From an uncultured Methanoregula sp. (lineage in GTDB: Archaea > Halobacteriota > Methanomicrobia > Methanomicrobiales > Methanospirillaceae): a stretch of DNA of 64,000 nt. Under the pieces are notes generated by a model that was given only the letters and a program-made list of their open reading frames with translations, was not told the origin of the DNA and ran no database searches. The stretch covers positions 620,001 to 684,000 of the forward strand of contig NZ_OY787453.1 of the NCBI RefSeq assembly GCF_963678795.1. The letters run 5' to 3'. Positions 1 to 9,605 of this stretch are shown piece after piece (the stretch's first letter is position 1; each line of letters opens with the position of its first letter). The position numbers were made by a program, and so were the translations under genes.

Positions 1-484
1 CGAGGGTCAGTCGTTGGCCTTTTGTCGATATTTAGAGCGAAACGTACGAGTAAAATGTTGTCGTAGAATCCTTCATTTTACTTTTAACGACGTAATCTTT
101 GTTCGCGTCAACAATCTCGCCGTAATAAGGATCGTTGGTGAAATCTATGGCAAAATGATACGATTTTCCGGGAATAAGTATCTGATCGTTTGAATAGGTG
201 AGGATCTTTGATTCTAATTCCAGAATGGAGTCCAGATTCACCTTAGACAAATGGTATCTGACCGATGTTTCACACGGAACTTTTTCTACGGTTTGATTGA
301 TGGAATGTACTGAGAGTTTGTTTGCTGACATCCCGACAAGTGACTGGATGAGTGTCTTTTGTTTTAGTGTTTCGTTGATGGAAATGGTGATGTGCCGGTT
401 GATTGCTTCAACTGCAATTTCGGAACAATCTTCTGCTCGGATCTCTTTCTTTATTCGGCGGGCAATTTGCCGTTTATTGACCAT
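1..484 (-). pseudogene. N-terminal part of an ISH3-like transposase, interrupted by an in-frame stop
   Basis: The first 150 codons, read leftward from an ATG at 484, look like the N-terminal half of a DDE transposase. The stretch AIDFTNDPYYG carries what is probably the first catalytic Asp, and the wording resembles ISH3-type elements of haloarchaea and methanogens; that family name is tentative. Reading ends at a TAA at 34-32, but the same frame continues open to the window edge with the sequence ISTKGQRLTL, which reads as the natural continuation after YVSL. A Tyr codon turned to TAA would explain this. The gene runs off the window, so its other end and terminal repeats cannot be seen. Confidence 0.7.
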
Positions 485-592
485 ATTCGGCGCCAGCCGA
501 CTATTTAGATCTTACTGTTTCCTTTAGTTGTGGCTAAAAATTAGTGAAGTACTGGGATTACAGGATTAACCGGAAAAAGGAAAAAAAGAGAA

Positions 593-3379
593 TTATTCGA
601 TAATAATCGACGGCTTGAACGGGAGGGCTGTGAGAGCCTTGACATGGCCGCTTCCTTCCGCCTCGACGATGTGGACCGGCACCCCGAACTCCTGTTCGAG
701 GAACGGGCGGGCTGACTCGAAGATCGCCTTCTCGCTGATGGGCTCGCGGAGAAGGGGCTCGACCACGTGCGGGGGCAGGCGGTGGATGAGGGTGGTGCAC
801 TGCCTGGCGGCATCGGTTGCCTCCCTGCCGCGTTTCCTCATGTTCTCGTCTTTCATGATCTCCTTGACGACCGTGTTCCTGTCCTCCGATGCCGCGATCG
901 TCCGGAAGACCTGGTGCTTCCATTCGGGAGCAAGGGCAATCGTGATCGCCTTGGGGGTAATCTGGATCAGTTTCCGGATCGAATCTACATCCTCGACGGT
1001 CCTTGCCAGGAGTTCCTCGGCAAGCTCGGCCTTTTCGTTGACGAGTTTTTTGTCTGCAACCGGCCAGGGGGCAAACGATGCGAGGCCTTCCCCGGCAAGT
1101 TCCTTCCAGAGGTGTTCGGCCGTGAAGGGGATGAACGGGGCAAGGAGCCGGGTCCAGATCGAGCAGAGGGTATGGAGTTCCCTGCTGCCGTCGCAGTCCT
1201 TCGGGAGGCGCCTGCGGTACCACTTGAGATCGGTCTCGATCCCGAAGTAGGCCTCCTGCAGCGCCTGCCGGGTCTGGAACCTGTCGAGGGCTTCCGTTGT
1301 CCGGGTGATATGGGCCTGGAGCCGGCTCGCGAGCCAGCGGTCGATGTCGTGCGGTTCGCCGCCGGCATCCTTTATCTCCATGACGGTGTTGTAGAACCGC
1401 TCGATCTGCTTCTTTGTCGAGAGGACGAGCTCGTTCCTCCAGTCAAAGTCCTGCCAGGGTTCGGCGCTGCCCATCAGGAACATGCGGACGGTATCGCCGC
1501 CGAACTCCCTGACTGCGTCCTCCAGGAGGAATACGTTTCCCTTGGAGGACGACATCTTGGCACCGTTCAGGAGGCCCATGCCGAAGACTACCATGCCTTT
1601 CGGGAGCAGTTCCTTGTGGCCCTCGAAGACCGTTGCATGGTGGAAGATCTGGAAGGTGAGGTGGTTTGATATGAGATCTTTTGCCGAGAAACGGAAGTCG
1701 TACGGGTACCAGTACAGGAACTCCTCCCGCATGGCGTCGAGTTTCTTCTTCTCGGGAAGGTCGGGTGACTTTTTGCCAAGGAAGATGTAATCGAAGACTT
1801 CGGGGGTGAGGAGTTTTGAGTCAATCTCCCGGATCTTATGGGCGATGGTGTAGTACGCCATGTACACGGTCGAGTCCGAGAGGGGCTCGATGAGCTGCTG
1901 CTTGTCCCACGGGAAGCGGGTGCCAAGGCCGACACGCCGTGTGCAGGCCCAGTCCTTGAGCCAGTCAACGGTCCGGTCGAATTCTACCCGAACTTCGGGG
2001 GGAACGAGCGCCATCTCCCTGAGCTGGTCCTTGACCTGCTGCTTCCACTCCGGGTCGCTGTACTTCAGGAACCACTGGTCATGGAGGATCTTGACCTTGA
2101 CTTTGTTGCCGCAGCGGCAGACGACCGGGCGCATGTCGAACTCGTACATCACTTTCGAGTCGTACTTTTCGATCATCAGCTCGGCTACTTCGTCGCGGGC
2201 TACCCGGACTGGCTTGCCCCCGTACTTCTCGAAGAGTTTTCCTTTCGAGAACTCGGCGGAGTAGATCTCCTGCGTAAGGGCGTCCATCCGGCTGTCCATC
2301 TGGCTTTTTATGCCGGCCTTCTCAACGGCTTCTGCTGCCGGGATCTGCCCGTAGCCCTCGACCTTTATGAGAGGGATGGGCTTGATCTGCGTGTATTTCC
2401 CGGCCTGCTGGAGGTCGCGGAGAGCAATGTAGTCGAAGGGTGCGTGGGCGGGGACGCTCATGACGAGGCCGCTTGCCATGTCGGGGTCCACGAAATCTGC
2501 CGGGAGGATGGTGATCTCGCCGCAGAGCGGGTGGCTGACTTTCCTGTCAATGAGATCCGTTCCTTTGATCTCTTCCTTTATCTCGACCGTGTGATCCTGG
2601 AGGGCAAGCTTCTCGGCTGCTTCTTTTGAGATGATCCAGGGCTTGCCGTCGACAAGGGCCTTCACGTACGTGACCCCGGGGTTCGCCCAGAGGTTGGTGA
2701 CGCCGTGGATGGTCTCGGGACGGAGTGTTGCGCACGGGATGAATGCGTCCCCGAACCGGAACATGACCATCGTGAACTTGATCACTTCAGCCTTGTCGCC
2801 TTCGAGGAGGTCGTGGTCGCCGACCGGGTTCTCGTCCACCGTGCAGTACCGCACCGGGTGGGCGCCCTTGATGACGTGGCCTGCATCGTAGAGGTGCTTC
2901 CACTGCCATTCGATGAACTTCGAGTACGTGGGGTCGACCGTGATGAACCGCCTGCGCCAGTCAATCGAGAGACCGCAGTCGGTCATGACCCGCTGGTACT
3001 CGGCAGCAAAGTGCTTGACGATGGTCAGCGGGTCGGTGAACTCTTCGAGCACATTCTGCGGCACGCGGTAGAGATCGCGGTAGAGCTTGATGGTCTTCTC
3101 GTCCTTCTTTGCGATCCGTTTCGAGATGCCGACCACGGGAGCGCCCGTGACGTGGAACGCCATGGGGAAGAGCACCTGCCTTCCCCGCATGCGCCAGAAC
3201 CGTGCGATCACGTCCGGCACGATGTAGGTACGGCCGTGCCCTACGTGCATGGCCCCGCTCGGGTAGGGGAACGCGACATTCAGGTAATACTTTTCGAGTT
3301 TCGAGGGGTTGGACTCAAAAGCATGGGCCCACCGCTCATGTGCTTCTTCTTCGAATTGTGGGAGATTGAATTCGCTCAA
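593..3379 (-). CDS. leuS: leucyl-tRNA synthetase, archaeal type
   Basis: This 928-residue class I aminoacyl-tRNA synthetase charges tRNA-Leu with leucine in the cytoplasm. The HIGH-type motif is seen as HVGH at residues 45-48 after PYPSGAM, and the KMSKS-type motif as KMSSS at about residues 608-612. The CP1 editing insertion lies between them, and an anticodon-binding region and archaeal/eukaryotic-type C-terminal domain follow. The length fits archaeal LeuRS. The start is a TTG at 3379, because the N-terminus begins directly before the conserved class I core and a GGTGA element sits about 9 nt upstream. It is followed on the same strand, upstream, by the PIN-ATPase gene with only 45 bases between them, so the two may be cotranscribed. 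Confidence 0.96.
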   Translation of the reverse strand: MSEFNLPQFEEEAHERWAHAFESNPSKLEKYYLNVAFPYPSGAMHVGHGRTYIVPDVIARFWRMRGRQVLFPMAFHVTGAPVVGISKRIAKKDEKTIKLYRDLYRVPQNVLEEFTDPLTIVKHFAAEYQRVMTDCGLSIDWRRRFITVDPTYSKFIEWQWKHLYDAGHVIKGAHPVRYCTVDENPVGDHDLLEGDKAEVIKFTMVMFRFGDAFIPCATLRPETIHGVTNLWANPGVTYVKALVDGKPWIISKEAAEKLALQDHTVEIKEEIKGTDLIDRKVSHPLCGEITILPADFVDPDMASGLVMSVPAHAPFDYIALRDLQQAGKYTQIKPIPLIKVEGYGQIPAAEAVEKAGIKSQMDSRMDALTQEIYSAEFSKGKLFEKYGGKPVRVARDEVAELMIEKYDSKVMYEFDMRPVVCRCGNKVKVKILHDQWFLKYSDPEWKQQVKDQLREMALVPPEVRVEFDRTVDWLKDWACTRRVGLGTRFPWDKQQLIEPLSDSTVYMAYYTIAHKIREIDSKLLTPEVFDYIFLGKKSPDLPEKKKLDAMREEFLYWYPYDFRFSAKDLISNHLTFQIFHHATVFEGHKELLPKGMVVFGMGLLNGAKMSSSKGNVFLLEDAVREFGGDTVRMFLMGSAEPWQDFDWRNELVLSTKKQIERFYNTVMEIKDAGGEPHDIDRWLASRLQAHITRTTEALDRFQTRQALQEAYFGIETDLKWYRRRLPKDCDGSRELHTLCSIWTRLLAPFIPFTAEHLWKELAGEGLASFAPWPVADKKLVNEKAELAEELLARTVEDVDSIRKLIQITPKAITIALAPEWKHQVFRTIAASEDRNTVVKEIMKDENMRKRGREATDAARQCTTLIHRLPPHVVEPLLREPISEKAIFESARPFLEQEFGVPVHIVEAEGSGHVKALTALPFKPSIIIE

Positions 3380-3424
3380 AACCAGTTCACCTTCTCTTAT
3401 CTCTTAAAAAACCGGTGTGCCGGG

Positions 3425-5389
3425 TTATACCGGCCTCAGCTTGATGACTTCGTTGTTCGTGTAGCGCCGGATCATTTCCTGGGCAATGCTCGAGTTCTTG
3501 GCCAGGTGGATCTCGCCCTGCTCGTTCACGGTGGCCGTGAAGAGGTACTCCTTGCCGGCAAAGACGTCGACGATCTTGCCGCTTTCTGAGGGGGCGAGGA
3601 TCGCGAGCTGCTTCTTGTCGGTGTGAATCCTGATGCCGCCGCCGAGGTTGATATCTTCCTCGGCCTTGGCCGGCTGTGCCTGCTGCCGGTCGAACTCCGA
3701 CCGGGGCTTGATGTCGATCCCGATGCCGAGCTTGTTCACAATGCCCGAGACGTTCTTGCCGCCCTTTCCTATGGCTGCGGGAACGTCCTTGTCATCGATG
3801 TAAACAACCGCTTTTGTATCGGAGACCATCTGGACGTCCACAAAGCCCTCGGTGTAACGCCCGATCTCGCGCTGGATCTCCTTCTCGGTGAGTCTCCAGC
3901 CGGGACGGTCGTCGCTCTCCTTCTTGACCGGCTCCGGGGCCGGTGCGGGTGTCCGGGTTGCCGGTGCCGCATTTACGGGAGTGCCTACCTGCTGGACCCG
4001 GGAGGCGGGAGCGGGTTTGGCTGCCGGTGCCGGGGCCTGCGGTGTCAGGATGGGCATCACGATGGTCTCGCCATCGTACCGGAAGACGTCGACTACCAGT
4101 TCGCCGGTCTCGTGGTCGGTGATGGTGGTGACGGGCCGGAGGTGCATCTCGTTTGCCATGCCCTCGGGAACCTTGATGGTGAAGCCCACGTCATAAATTT
4201 TCGTGATGACGCCCTGCTTGAGGAATATAATCGTGTTGACGATCTGCGGGAGGACGGAGAAGTCGACCCGGTCGGAAAAGCGCTGGACTGCGTCCTGGAC
4301 GCCGTTCGCGTGGATAACCCCGACCATGCCGAGGCCTGCGAGGCGCATGTCGGCAAAGACACTGAAATCCTCGCTCTTCCTGAGCTCGTCGAAGATGACG
4401 AAGTCGGGCCGGACGAGCAGGAGGACATCGGCCGTGTTGGACATGCTCCCGTCGAGCATCGTGTACTGGGTGATCTGGTCCGGGACCTGGAGCTCGCGGG
4501 GAGCTTCCATGGTCTTGACAATAAACCCGCTGTCCGAGAGGTAGGTGGCAAGGCTCTGGGCGAGCGTGGTCTTGCCGGAGCCGGGCGAGCCGACGATGAT
4601 CATGCCCCGTTTGTCGCTCGTGATCCTCTTCGTGATGATATCGGACTTGGTGTAGTCGGCAAGCGTCACGTCCACGATGGGGCGGACGGCGGTGATCTCC
4701 ATGCCGTCGGAGAATGGCCGGCGTGCAATAGCGATCCGCATGGATCCGATCTGGACAATAGTGATGCCCCGCTTCTCGACTTCGATGAAGCCGTCGGGGT
4801 CGCGCTTGGCCCGCTCCAGGATCTCCTGGGCCATCATCCGGAGCTCGTACTCGCTTGTCGGGGCCTCGCGGATCTTCACGAGTTTCATGTCGTTGATGGT
4901 CCCTTTCCTGGCCCTCGGCGATATACGTTCCTTGAGGTACACGGCAATCGTGTGCTCGTCAAAGAACTGGTCGATGGCGAGCGGGACAAAATCGGTTACC
5001 TGGGCTTTCAGGTATATGACATCGAGCCCTTTTGCCCGTGCCACCTCGGCCTGCACGTTGTCGCTCGTGATGAACCGTGCAGAATTCTCTATCGCGATGC
5101 TTCGGATCATCGCGTCGATCTCCCCGCCGCTTGCGAGTTTTACCTGTTCAAGCGATGGGCGGATACCGGAGAATTTGAGTTCAATGGTTTTCTCTTCGGC
5201 CATTTTGCACAGCTGCTGCAGTTCGTTTAAGCCCGAGAACCCTATCTCGCGTCCGTTATTTGCCTGGGCTTCCAGTTCTGCAATAACTGCTTCCGGGACG
5301 ATTATTGTTGCACCCTTGTATTCACCGGCTTTTATCATGGATGTAATGCGTCCGTCGATGAGGACGCTCGTATCTGGCACTAAAATCAT
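3425..5389 (-). CDS. PIN domain - secretion-type ATPase - KH domain protein
   Basis: A 654-residue three-part protein. Residues 1-125 form a PIN ribonuclease-like domain with conserved acids (VPDTSV with D7, VPEAVIAELE, GGEID, ITSDN). Residues about 210-440 form a type II/IV secretion-superfamily ATPase with Walker A GSPGSGKTT at 267-275 and an acidic Walker B segment (VIFDE). A linker rich in Pro and Ala leads to a KH RNA-binding motif (GKGG near 540) and a C-terminal beta-rich end. This is the archaeal PINc/VapC-like ATPase family (COG1855), widely conserved, of uncertain role; RNA binding or processing coupled to ATP hydrolysis is inferred. The ATG at 5389 has a GAGG element about 10 nt upstream. 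Lies just upstream of leuS on the same strand. Confidence 0.9.
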   Translation of the reverse strand: MILVPDTSVLIDGRITSMIKAGEYKGATIIVPEAVIAELEAQANNGREIGFSGLNELQQLCKMAEEKTIELKFSGIRPSLEQVKLASGGEIDAMIRSIAIENSARFITSDNVQAEVARAKGLDVIYLKAQVTDFVPLAIDQFFDEHTIAVYLKERISPRARKGTINDMKLVKIREAPTSEYELRMMAQEILERAKRDPDGFIEVEKRGITIVQIGSMRIAIARRPFSDGMEITAVRPIVDVTLADYTKSDIITKRITSDKRGMIIVGSPGSGKTTLAQSLATYLSDSGFIVKTMEAPRELQVPDQITQYTMLDGSMSNTADVLLLVRPDFVIFDELRKSEDFSVFADMRLAGLGMVGVIHANGVQDAVQRFSDRVDFSVLPQIVNTIIFLKQGVITKIYDVGFTIKVPEGMANEMHLRPVTTITDHETGELVVDVFRYDGETIVMPILTPQAPAPAAKPAPASRVQQVGTPVNAAPATRTPAPAPEPVKKESDDRPGWRLTEKEIQREIGRYTEGFVDVQMVSDTKAVVYIDDKDVPAAIGKGGKNVSGIVNKLGIGIDIKPRSEFDRQQAQPAKAEEDINLGGGIRIHTDKKQLAILAPSESGKIVDVFAGKEYLFTATVNEQGEIHLAKNSSIAQEMIRRYTNNEVIKLRPV

Positions 5390-5521
5390 ATGATATCCTC
5401 TTGTATGGTCTTCTATGGTATGCTCTTGTATGCTATGCTATTTTCAACGGGAACAAAGCGGGCGCCCGCCGTTTCCGCGAACCGGTAAAGCGCCTTGCAA
5501 GCCGCCACGCCGGTTATCCTG

Positions 5522-5544
5522 ATCAACGACCTCAGATCGTTGAT
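5522..5544. repeat. perfect 8-bp inverted repeat with 7-nt loop
   Basis: ATCAACGA at 5522-5529 and TCGTTGAT at 5537-5544 are exact reverse complements. It lies between divergent genes (PIN-ATPase to the left, nuclease-ATPase to the right), a position suited to an operator or a weak hairpin. Function unknown. Confidence 0.55.
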
Positions 5545-5567
5545 AGGGTAGATATAATACGGACAGG

Positions 5568-5576
5568 TTTATAAGG
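5568..5576 (+). promoter_or_regulatory. possible TATA box of the nuclease-ATPase gene
   Basis: TTTATAAGG is a good archaeal TATA-like element, but it would give a leader of roughly 85 nt. A weaker element, TTAAATCT at 5644-5651, is better spaced for a short leader before the ATG at 5683. Which is used cannot be decided from the sequence. Confidence 0.3.
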
Positions 5577-5682
5577 GTGAGGGGAGTGGAGCGGGATTCG
5601 ATTTGGAATTTGTAAAAGGATCTCATATGAAAACCGAAATGCCTTAAATCTAAACCTGAGAATTGTATATTTAGGGGCCAAT

Positions 5683-8505
5683 ATGGGTAAATTGAAAATA
5701 TTTGCTGATGGTGACACTCCTAATGCTCAAGCCAATGCACGAGGTCATCTTTTTGAATCTTTGATGGCGGATGTATTAGCTCATTCCGGATATAAAATTG
5801 AAAATAAACCCCATGTCAATTATGCAGGAATGGAAATTGATATTGAAGGAAGAACTCTGATCAATGATGTCAAACTTTATGCTGAATGCAAATGTTATGA
5901 CAAAGAAATAGATTCTCCAAAATTTCTTGCTTTTTTTGGAAAATACATGTCGATGTGGGTAGAAGATAATCATTGCCAAGGCCTTTTTATTGCAATCCCG
6001 GGTATAAACAGCCATGTTAGAGGATTTTACAATACTAAATGCAAAGAGAATAATAAATTCAACATCAGAGTTCTTGACGAAAATGATGTTTTAAAAACAA
6101 TAATTGAAGCAAAATTAACTGTTTCTCATGATGTTATCACAAATTCTATAGATAAAATCACTTTTGAAATTGGTGATTGGAATATAATGTATACCGACAT
6201 TGGCCTCTTTTGGGTTCAATATATCTTACGAAAAGGTGAAGGTACACCCTCATCGTTAGCACTCATTGATTCCAAAGGAAATTTGATTAATGATCCAAAA
6301 ACAATTGAATATTTAAAAAAGATAAATTCTGAACTATCAAATTTTCAGATTTTTTCCACTCGGGAGAAAAAACCGGAATTTAGTCAAAGCACCCAAGTAA
6401 TTCCTGATGAACAGATTGTAAAGGTGCAAGGAAGTTCCTCATGTTTTGAGTATCAGTTTCCAGCATCTCCAGATTTTCTTGTTGGAAGAAAAAAAGAAAA
6501 AACTGAAATTTTATCTTTTTTTAATCAAGTCATTAATAAAGAAGTCTCATCGAGAGGATTGTTATTCGAAGGAAATTCAGGGTGGGGGAAAAGCTCCTTA
6601 GCTCTCACAACGGTGGAATTACTGAAAAATTCCGGGAATTTTGGTATAACAATTGATTCTCGAACTGCATCGTCTTCACAATTTGTTTTGAAAGCTGTTG
6701 AATACAGTCTTAACTCGTTTGGTGACTTTTCCGGAATTGTAAAAAAAACAACCAATCCCTATAAAATTTCTGGATTTGATAGCGGTGTCTCTAAATTAAT
6801 TACGATTGGACACGAATTGGAGAAACAAAAAAAAGTAATGGTAATTATTTTTGACCAATTCGAAAATGTTTTTTTTATCCCAGATGCTTTAAATCGCATT
6901 CGTGATTTATTCTTTCAAATTACTGACGCTCAGACGAATATAATTCTTGGTTTTTCTTGGAAAACAGATCTCGTCGGATCGATTAATGAATTTCCATATG
7001 AAATTCAAAATTACATCCGAAATTCCAGTAAACCCATTTTACTGCGTCCTTTTAATGATCAAGATACCAATGAGTTACTTACCCTATTAGAAGGCGAGTT
7101 AAAGCCTAAACGTAAATTGACTAAAGATTTAATTTTTTTCTTATCCGATTTCTCACAAGGTTTCCCTTGGCGATTGAAAAAATTATGCTCGCATGTGAAA
7201 TCACAGATAGAAAATGGATCAACCCAAGAAGAAATTGCTACTCGTCTCTTAAATATTGAAGATCTTTTCCAAGACGATATTGAGAAACTTAATCCTCAAG
7301 AGTTGGATGCTTTACATCGGATAGCAAAAGTTGCTCCAATTAGTTTCCAAGAGTTAAGCAGTGATGATTTTGATCCTGCAATAGTCCGAAATCTTGTAGA
7401 TTTACGCCTATTAGTTAAAATTGGGCCAAAATATGATATTTATATGGATAATTTCCGAGATTATCTTAATACTGGGCATTTGCTGTTTCAAGAAAATTAT
7501 CTATTACGGATGACACCCGGTAGTATCATTAAAACAATTCAAATTTTAAGTCCGAATTCTGGAAAAATGTTGATTCCAGAATTTATGAAAAAAGCAAATC
7601 TCAAACAGTATTCCTACTACAATGTTGCCAGGGACATACGATTGCTTGGATTAGCTAAAATTGAAAATAACGAAATAATATTGAATGTAAAATTACCGGA
7701 TGACGCAATAAATCTAAATCTCGCTTTAAAACCCCTAATCAAAGAAAAAATAAAATATAATCGTTTAGTTTCTCATATTGTCGATCAAATTGACCGAAAA
7801 GATCAATTAACCCTTCGCGATATATCCGATTCACTTAGAGAATTGTGTCCCTACATCGTGGCTAGTTCAAATACATGGGATAAATACAGTTCGATTTTAC
7901 TCACATGGATCGATTTTGCAGACCTTGCAATATTTGATAAAAGAGAAAGAACGGTCCGTCCTATTTTAGTCGACAGGGAAATTAAACGACCGAATATAAT
8001 CATCCCTCGAAGGAAGACTGGTTTTCGAACGCCCTCAATCCAAGTGTCTGCTATAGAAAAAGTGGCAATGAGATTGTTTGAAGCTGCAAATTCCAATGTA
8101 CCCTTTAACACACAAGGGATTAAGGAAAGTACTCTAAAAAAAGCCCTATGTATGCTGGAAGATCTCGATTTCATTGAAAGAAAAACATCATCTATTGAGT
8201 TAAAACAAATTTTGATTGATTTTGTTAATAACGTTGATGCACGAAGTATTATTTTTTCCACACAAGCGAAAAATTTTAAATCGTACGAAATTATTGAAAA
8301 ATTATTAGAAGAAAAGCCAGATATTTCTTATGACGATTTATGTTTAGAATTTGAAAGGATAATTAATATCCGGCTCTCAAAACAAACTGTCAAGTGGATT
8401 GTTAAGATTCTATTAAATTGGGCAAGATATGCAGGAATTACAAATAATAATTATTCGCGTGGGCGCATGTCGCATTTCGATAAAAATCAACAAACAATAA
8501 TTTGA
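5683..8505 (+). CDS. Mrr-like nuclease domain fused to STAND/AAA-type ATPase with winged-helix-like C-terminal part; candidate defence protein
   Basis: A 940-residue multidomain protein. Residues 20-150 match the restriction-endonuclease (Mrr) fold pattern: ARGHLFE (E25), then GMEID (D53) and AECK (E68, K70), giving the E...D...ExK active-site arrangement. Residues about 265-500 form a P-loop NTPase: FLVGRKKE, Walker A GNSGWGKSS at 297-305, Walker B IIFDQFEN (D391, E394), a sensor-like IILGFSWKTDL, and PFNDQDTNELL followed by a lid region. The DQFE wording is typical of STAND NTPases. Residues 510-940 contain several apparent winged-helix units. It stands alone, is visibly AT-rich in a GC-rich neighbourhood, and sits at the edge of an accessory island, all consistent with horizontal transfer. 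The architecture recalls Avs-like defence proteins, with nuclease effector first and NTPase switch second, but it is shorter and lacks obvious TPR repeats. The defence role is inferred. Confidence 0.85.
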   Translation: MGKLKIFADGDTPNAQANARGHLFESLMADVLAHSGYKIENKPHVNYAGMEIDIEGRTLINDVKLYAECKCYDKEIDSPKFLAFFGKYMSMWVEDNHCQGLFIAIPGINSHVRGFYNTKCKENNKFNIRVLDENDVLKTIIEAKLTVSHDVITNSIDKITFEIGDWNIMYTDIGLFWVQYILRKGEGTPSSLALIDSKGNLINDPKTIEYLKKINSELSNFQIFSTREKKPEFSQSTQVIPDEQIVKVQGSSSCFEYQFPASPDFLVGRKKEKTEILSFFNQVINKEVSSRGLLFEGNSGWGKSSLALTTVELLKNSGNFGITIDSRTASSSQFVLKAVEYSLNSFGDFSGIVKKTTNPYKISGFDSGVSKLITIGHELEKQKKVMVIIFDQFENVFFIPDALNRIRDLFFQITDAQTNIILGFSWKTDLVGSINEFPYEIQNYIRNSSKPILLRPFNDQDTNELLTLLEGELKPKRKLTKDLIFFLSDFSQGFPWRLKKLCSHVKSQIENGSTQEEIATRLLNIEDLFQDDIEKLNPQELDALHRIAKVAPISFQELSSDDFDPAIVRNLVDLRLLVKIGPKYDIYMDNFRDYLNTGHLLFQENYLLRMTPGSIIKTIQILSPNSGKMLIPEFMKKANLKQYSYYNVARDIRLLGLAKIENNEIILNVKLPDDAINLNLALKPLIKEKIKYNRLVSHIVDQIDRKDQLTLRDISDSLRELCPYIVASSNTWDKYSSILLTWIDFADLAIFDKRERTVRPILVDREIKRPNIIIPRRKTGFRTPSIQVSAIEKVAMRLFEAANSNVPFNTQGIKESTLKKALCMLEDLDFIERKTSSIELKQILIDFVNNVDARSIIFSTQAKNFKSYEIIEKLLEEKPDISYDDLCLEFERIINIRLSKQTVKWIVKILLNWARYAGITNNNYSRGRMSHFDKNQQTII

Positions 8506-9077
8506 TCCTTTTCTTTCTAGCCCCTCATTGTTTAATTTTGTTTCATTTCGTTATATTATCTTATTTTGTAATCGCCTTGACTTTCCTTCCCCCCGCAAAC
8601 ATGAGCAGCCCTTCCTGGAGCACATTCGCTCTCGCTACCCGTCCTTGTATCATTGCTACATATTACCTCATCGATTCCCGCCAGAGAATGGCGAATTGTT
8701 CCGGAAGAATTACCGTGATTTTTCGAATTATTGCCTCTGCCAAAAAGGGTAGTGAGGCAAAAGAGGTACAACCGGGCCTTATACGGGCTCCGTTGCCCCG
8801 GGGCACTCCGGAGGGGTCCCTGGCCCCCCCAATCCCTCAGCCTCTGCCACCCCCCTCACCCCCCCACCCCGTTTTCCCCAAAACCTGTCCCCTCCTCGTC
8901 GTAAATCCTGTTCATCACAGCCAGCCCGGCCCCATGCCGGAAGGGGGGTCACCCCCCTGGTCGATCTTTTTGTGGTGGGGGAGGTAGGGGGGTTGGTTGC
9001 CCTTTAGCCGGGCTGAGAGATAACCTGATAATCTTTCTTGATTAATGGAATGTATAGACAAATTCGGATGAGAGTCG
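8506..9077. other. 572-base intergenic region with C-rich tracts
   Basis: The first part is T-rich (8506-8590) and may end transcription of the nuclease-ATPase gene. From about 8790 to 8995 there are runs of C and G, including CCCCGTTTTCCCC at 8867-8879, a 13-mer that recurs at 14330-14342. Open frames here encode Pro-rich low-complexity sequence with no family resemblance and were not called. Confidence 0.6.
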
Positions 9078-9266
9078 ATGGAAGTCGAAGATCAGATAAT
9101 CAGGGAACTTCACCAGGTGCCACGCCAGCACTATCGCGAGATCCTTGATTTCATCCGGATGAAAAAGAAGAAAGGTGCCGTTCCGGATACCGCACTCGCC
9201 AGCGAATCTTCCTTAAAGAAGGACTGGCTGCGTCCCGAGGAAGACGAAGCATGGGCGAACCTGTGA
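9078..9266 (+). CDS. antitoxin of a MazEF/PemIK-like pair (DUF2281-like)
   Basis: A 62-residue protein starting MEVEDQIIRELHQVP, with the pattern 'two helices then REILDFI' seen in DUF2281-type small antitoxins, and a charged C-terminal tail ending PEEDEAWANL, of the kind that wraps the partner toxin. It overlaps the following PemK-like toxin gene by 16 nt, the usual arrangement for translationally coupled antitoxin and toxin. It probably neutralises the toxin and represses the shared promoter; the regulatory role is family knowledge, not seen here. Confidence 0.75.
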   Translation: MEVEDQIIRELHQVPRQHYREILDFIRMKKKKGAVPDTALASESSLKKDWLRPEEDEAWANL

Positions 9267-9583
9267 AAGGCGACATCGTTGTCGTCCTCTTCCCTTTTTC
9301 TGATCTGAGTAATGCGAAGAAACGCCCGGCACTGGTTCTTGCAACACCTGACGGTGAAGATGTTATTCTCTGCCAGATTACGAGCCGGCTTGTATCAGAC
9401 CGCTACGCAGTTCTCATTGGCGAAGATGATTTCTCCGCAGGGTCGCTCCGGCAGGAGAGCAATGTCAGACCGACCCGGATATTTACTGCAGATAAGAAAA
9501 TTATTCAGTATATCGCAGGCCATCTGAAGGATGATGTGATGGAACGGATTGTCAATCGTCTGATTGATATCGTCCGGGCATGA
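9251..9583 (+). CDS. MazF/PemK-like endoribonuclease toxin
   Basis: A 110-residue protein with the PemK/MazF beta-barrel pattern: KGDIVVVLFPFSDLSNAKKRPALVL at the N-terminus (shown here in outline: GDIV..PF.D....K.RPALV), then ILCQITS and a late DDVMERI helix. The family cleaves RNA at short sequences and arrests growth when its antitoxin is lost. Its start lies inside the end of the upstream antitoxin gene (16-nt overlap). It is one of two similar pairs in the island, the other at 13723-14264. Confidence 0.88.
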   Translation: MGEPVKGDIVVVLFPFSDLSNAKKRPALVLATPDGEDVILCQITSRLVSDRYAVLIGEDDFSAGSLRQESNVRPTRIFTADKKIIQYIAGHLKDDVMERIVNRLIDIVRA

Positions 9584-9605
9584 TTGGGAGACCGGAGATC
9601 CTGAC

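Larger units (their letters stand above)
5390..5682. other. intergenic region at the left edge of the accessory island
   Basis: No convincing gene. The stretch holds short direct repeats of the type TCTTGTATG...TATGCT near 5398-5440, a GC-rich block (5460-5515), a perfect 8-bp inverted repeat, and then AT-rich DNA leading into the next gene. On the minus strand a short open frame around 5440-5570 (containing ITGVAACKALYRF) is too short and lacks a good start; it may be a gene remnant. Confidence 0.5.

Noticed and set aside
3623..5230. Long plus-strand frame opposite the PIN-ATPase gene
   Set aside because: It is the antisense shadow of a clearly real gene in GC-rich DNA; no domain pattern.
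5460..5520. tRNA-like words (GGTAAAGCGCCTTGCAAGC)
   Set aside because: No matching acceptor stem or T-arm could be folded around it.
8502..8987. 161-residue open frame after the nuclease-ATPase gene
   Set aside because: It overlaps the previous stop, runs through C-rich tracts and reads as Pro-rich low-complexity sequence with no domain.
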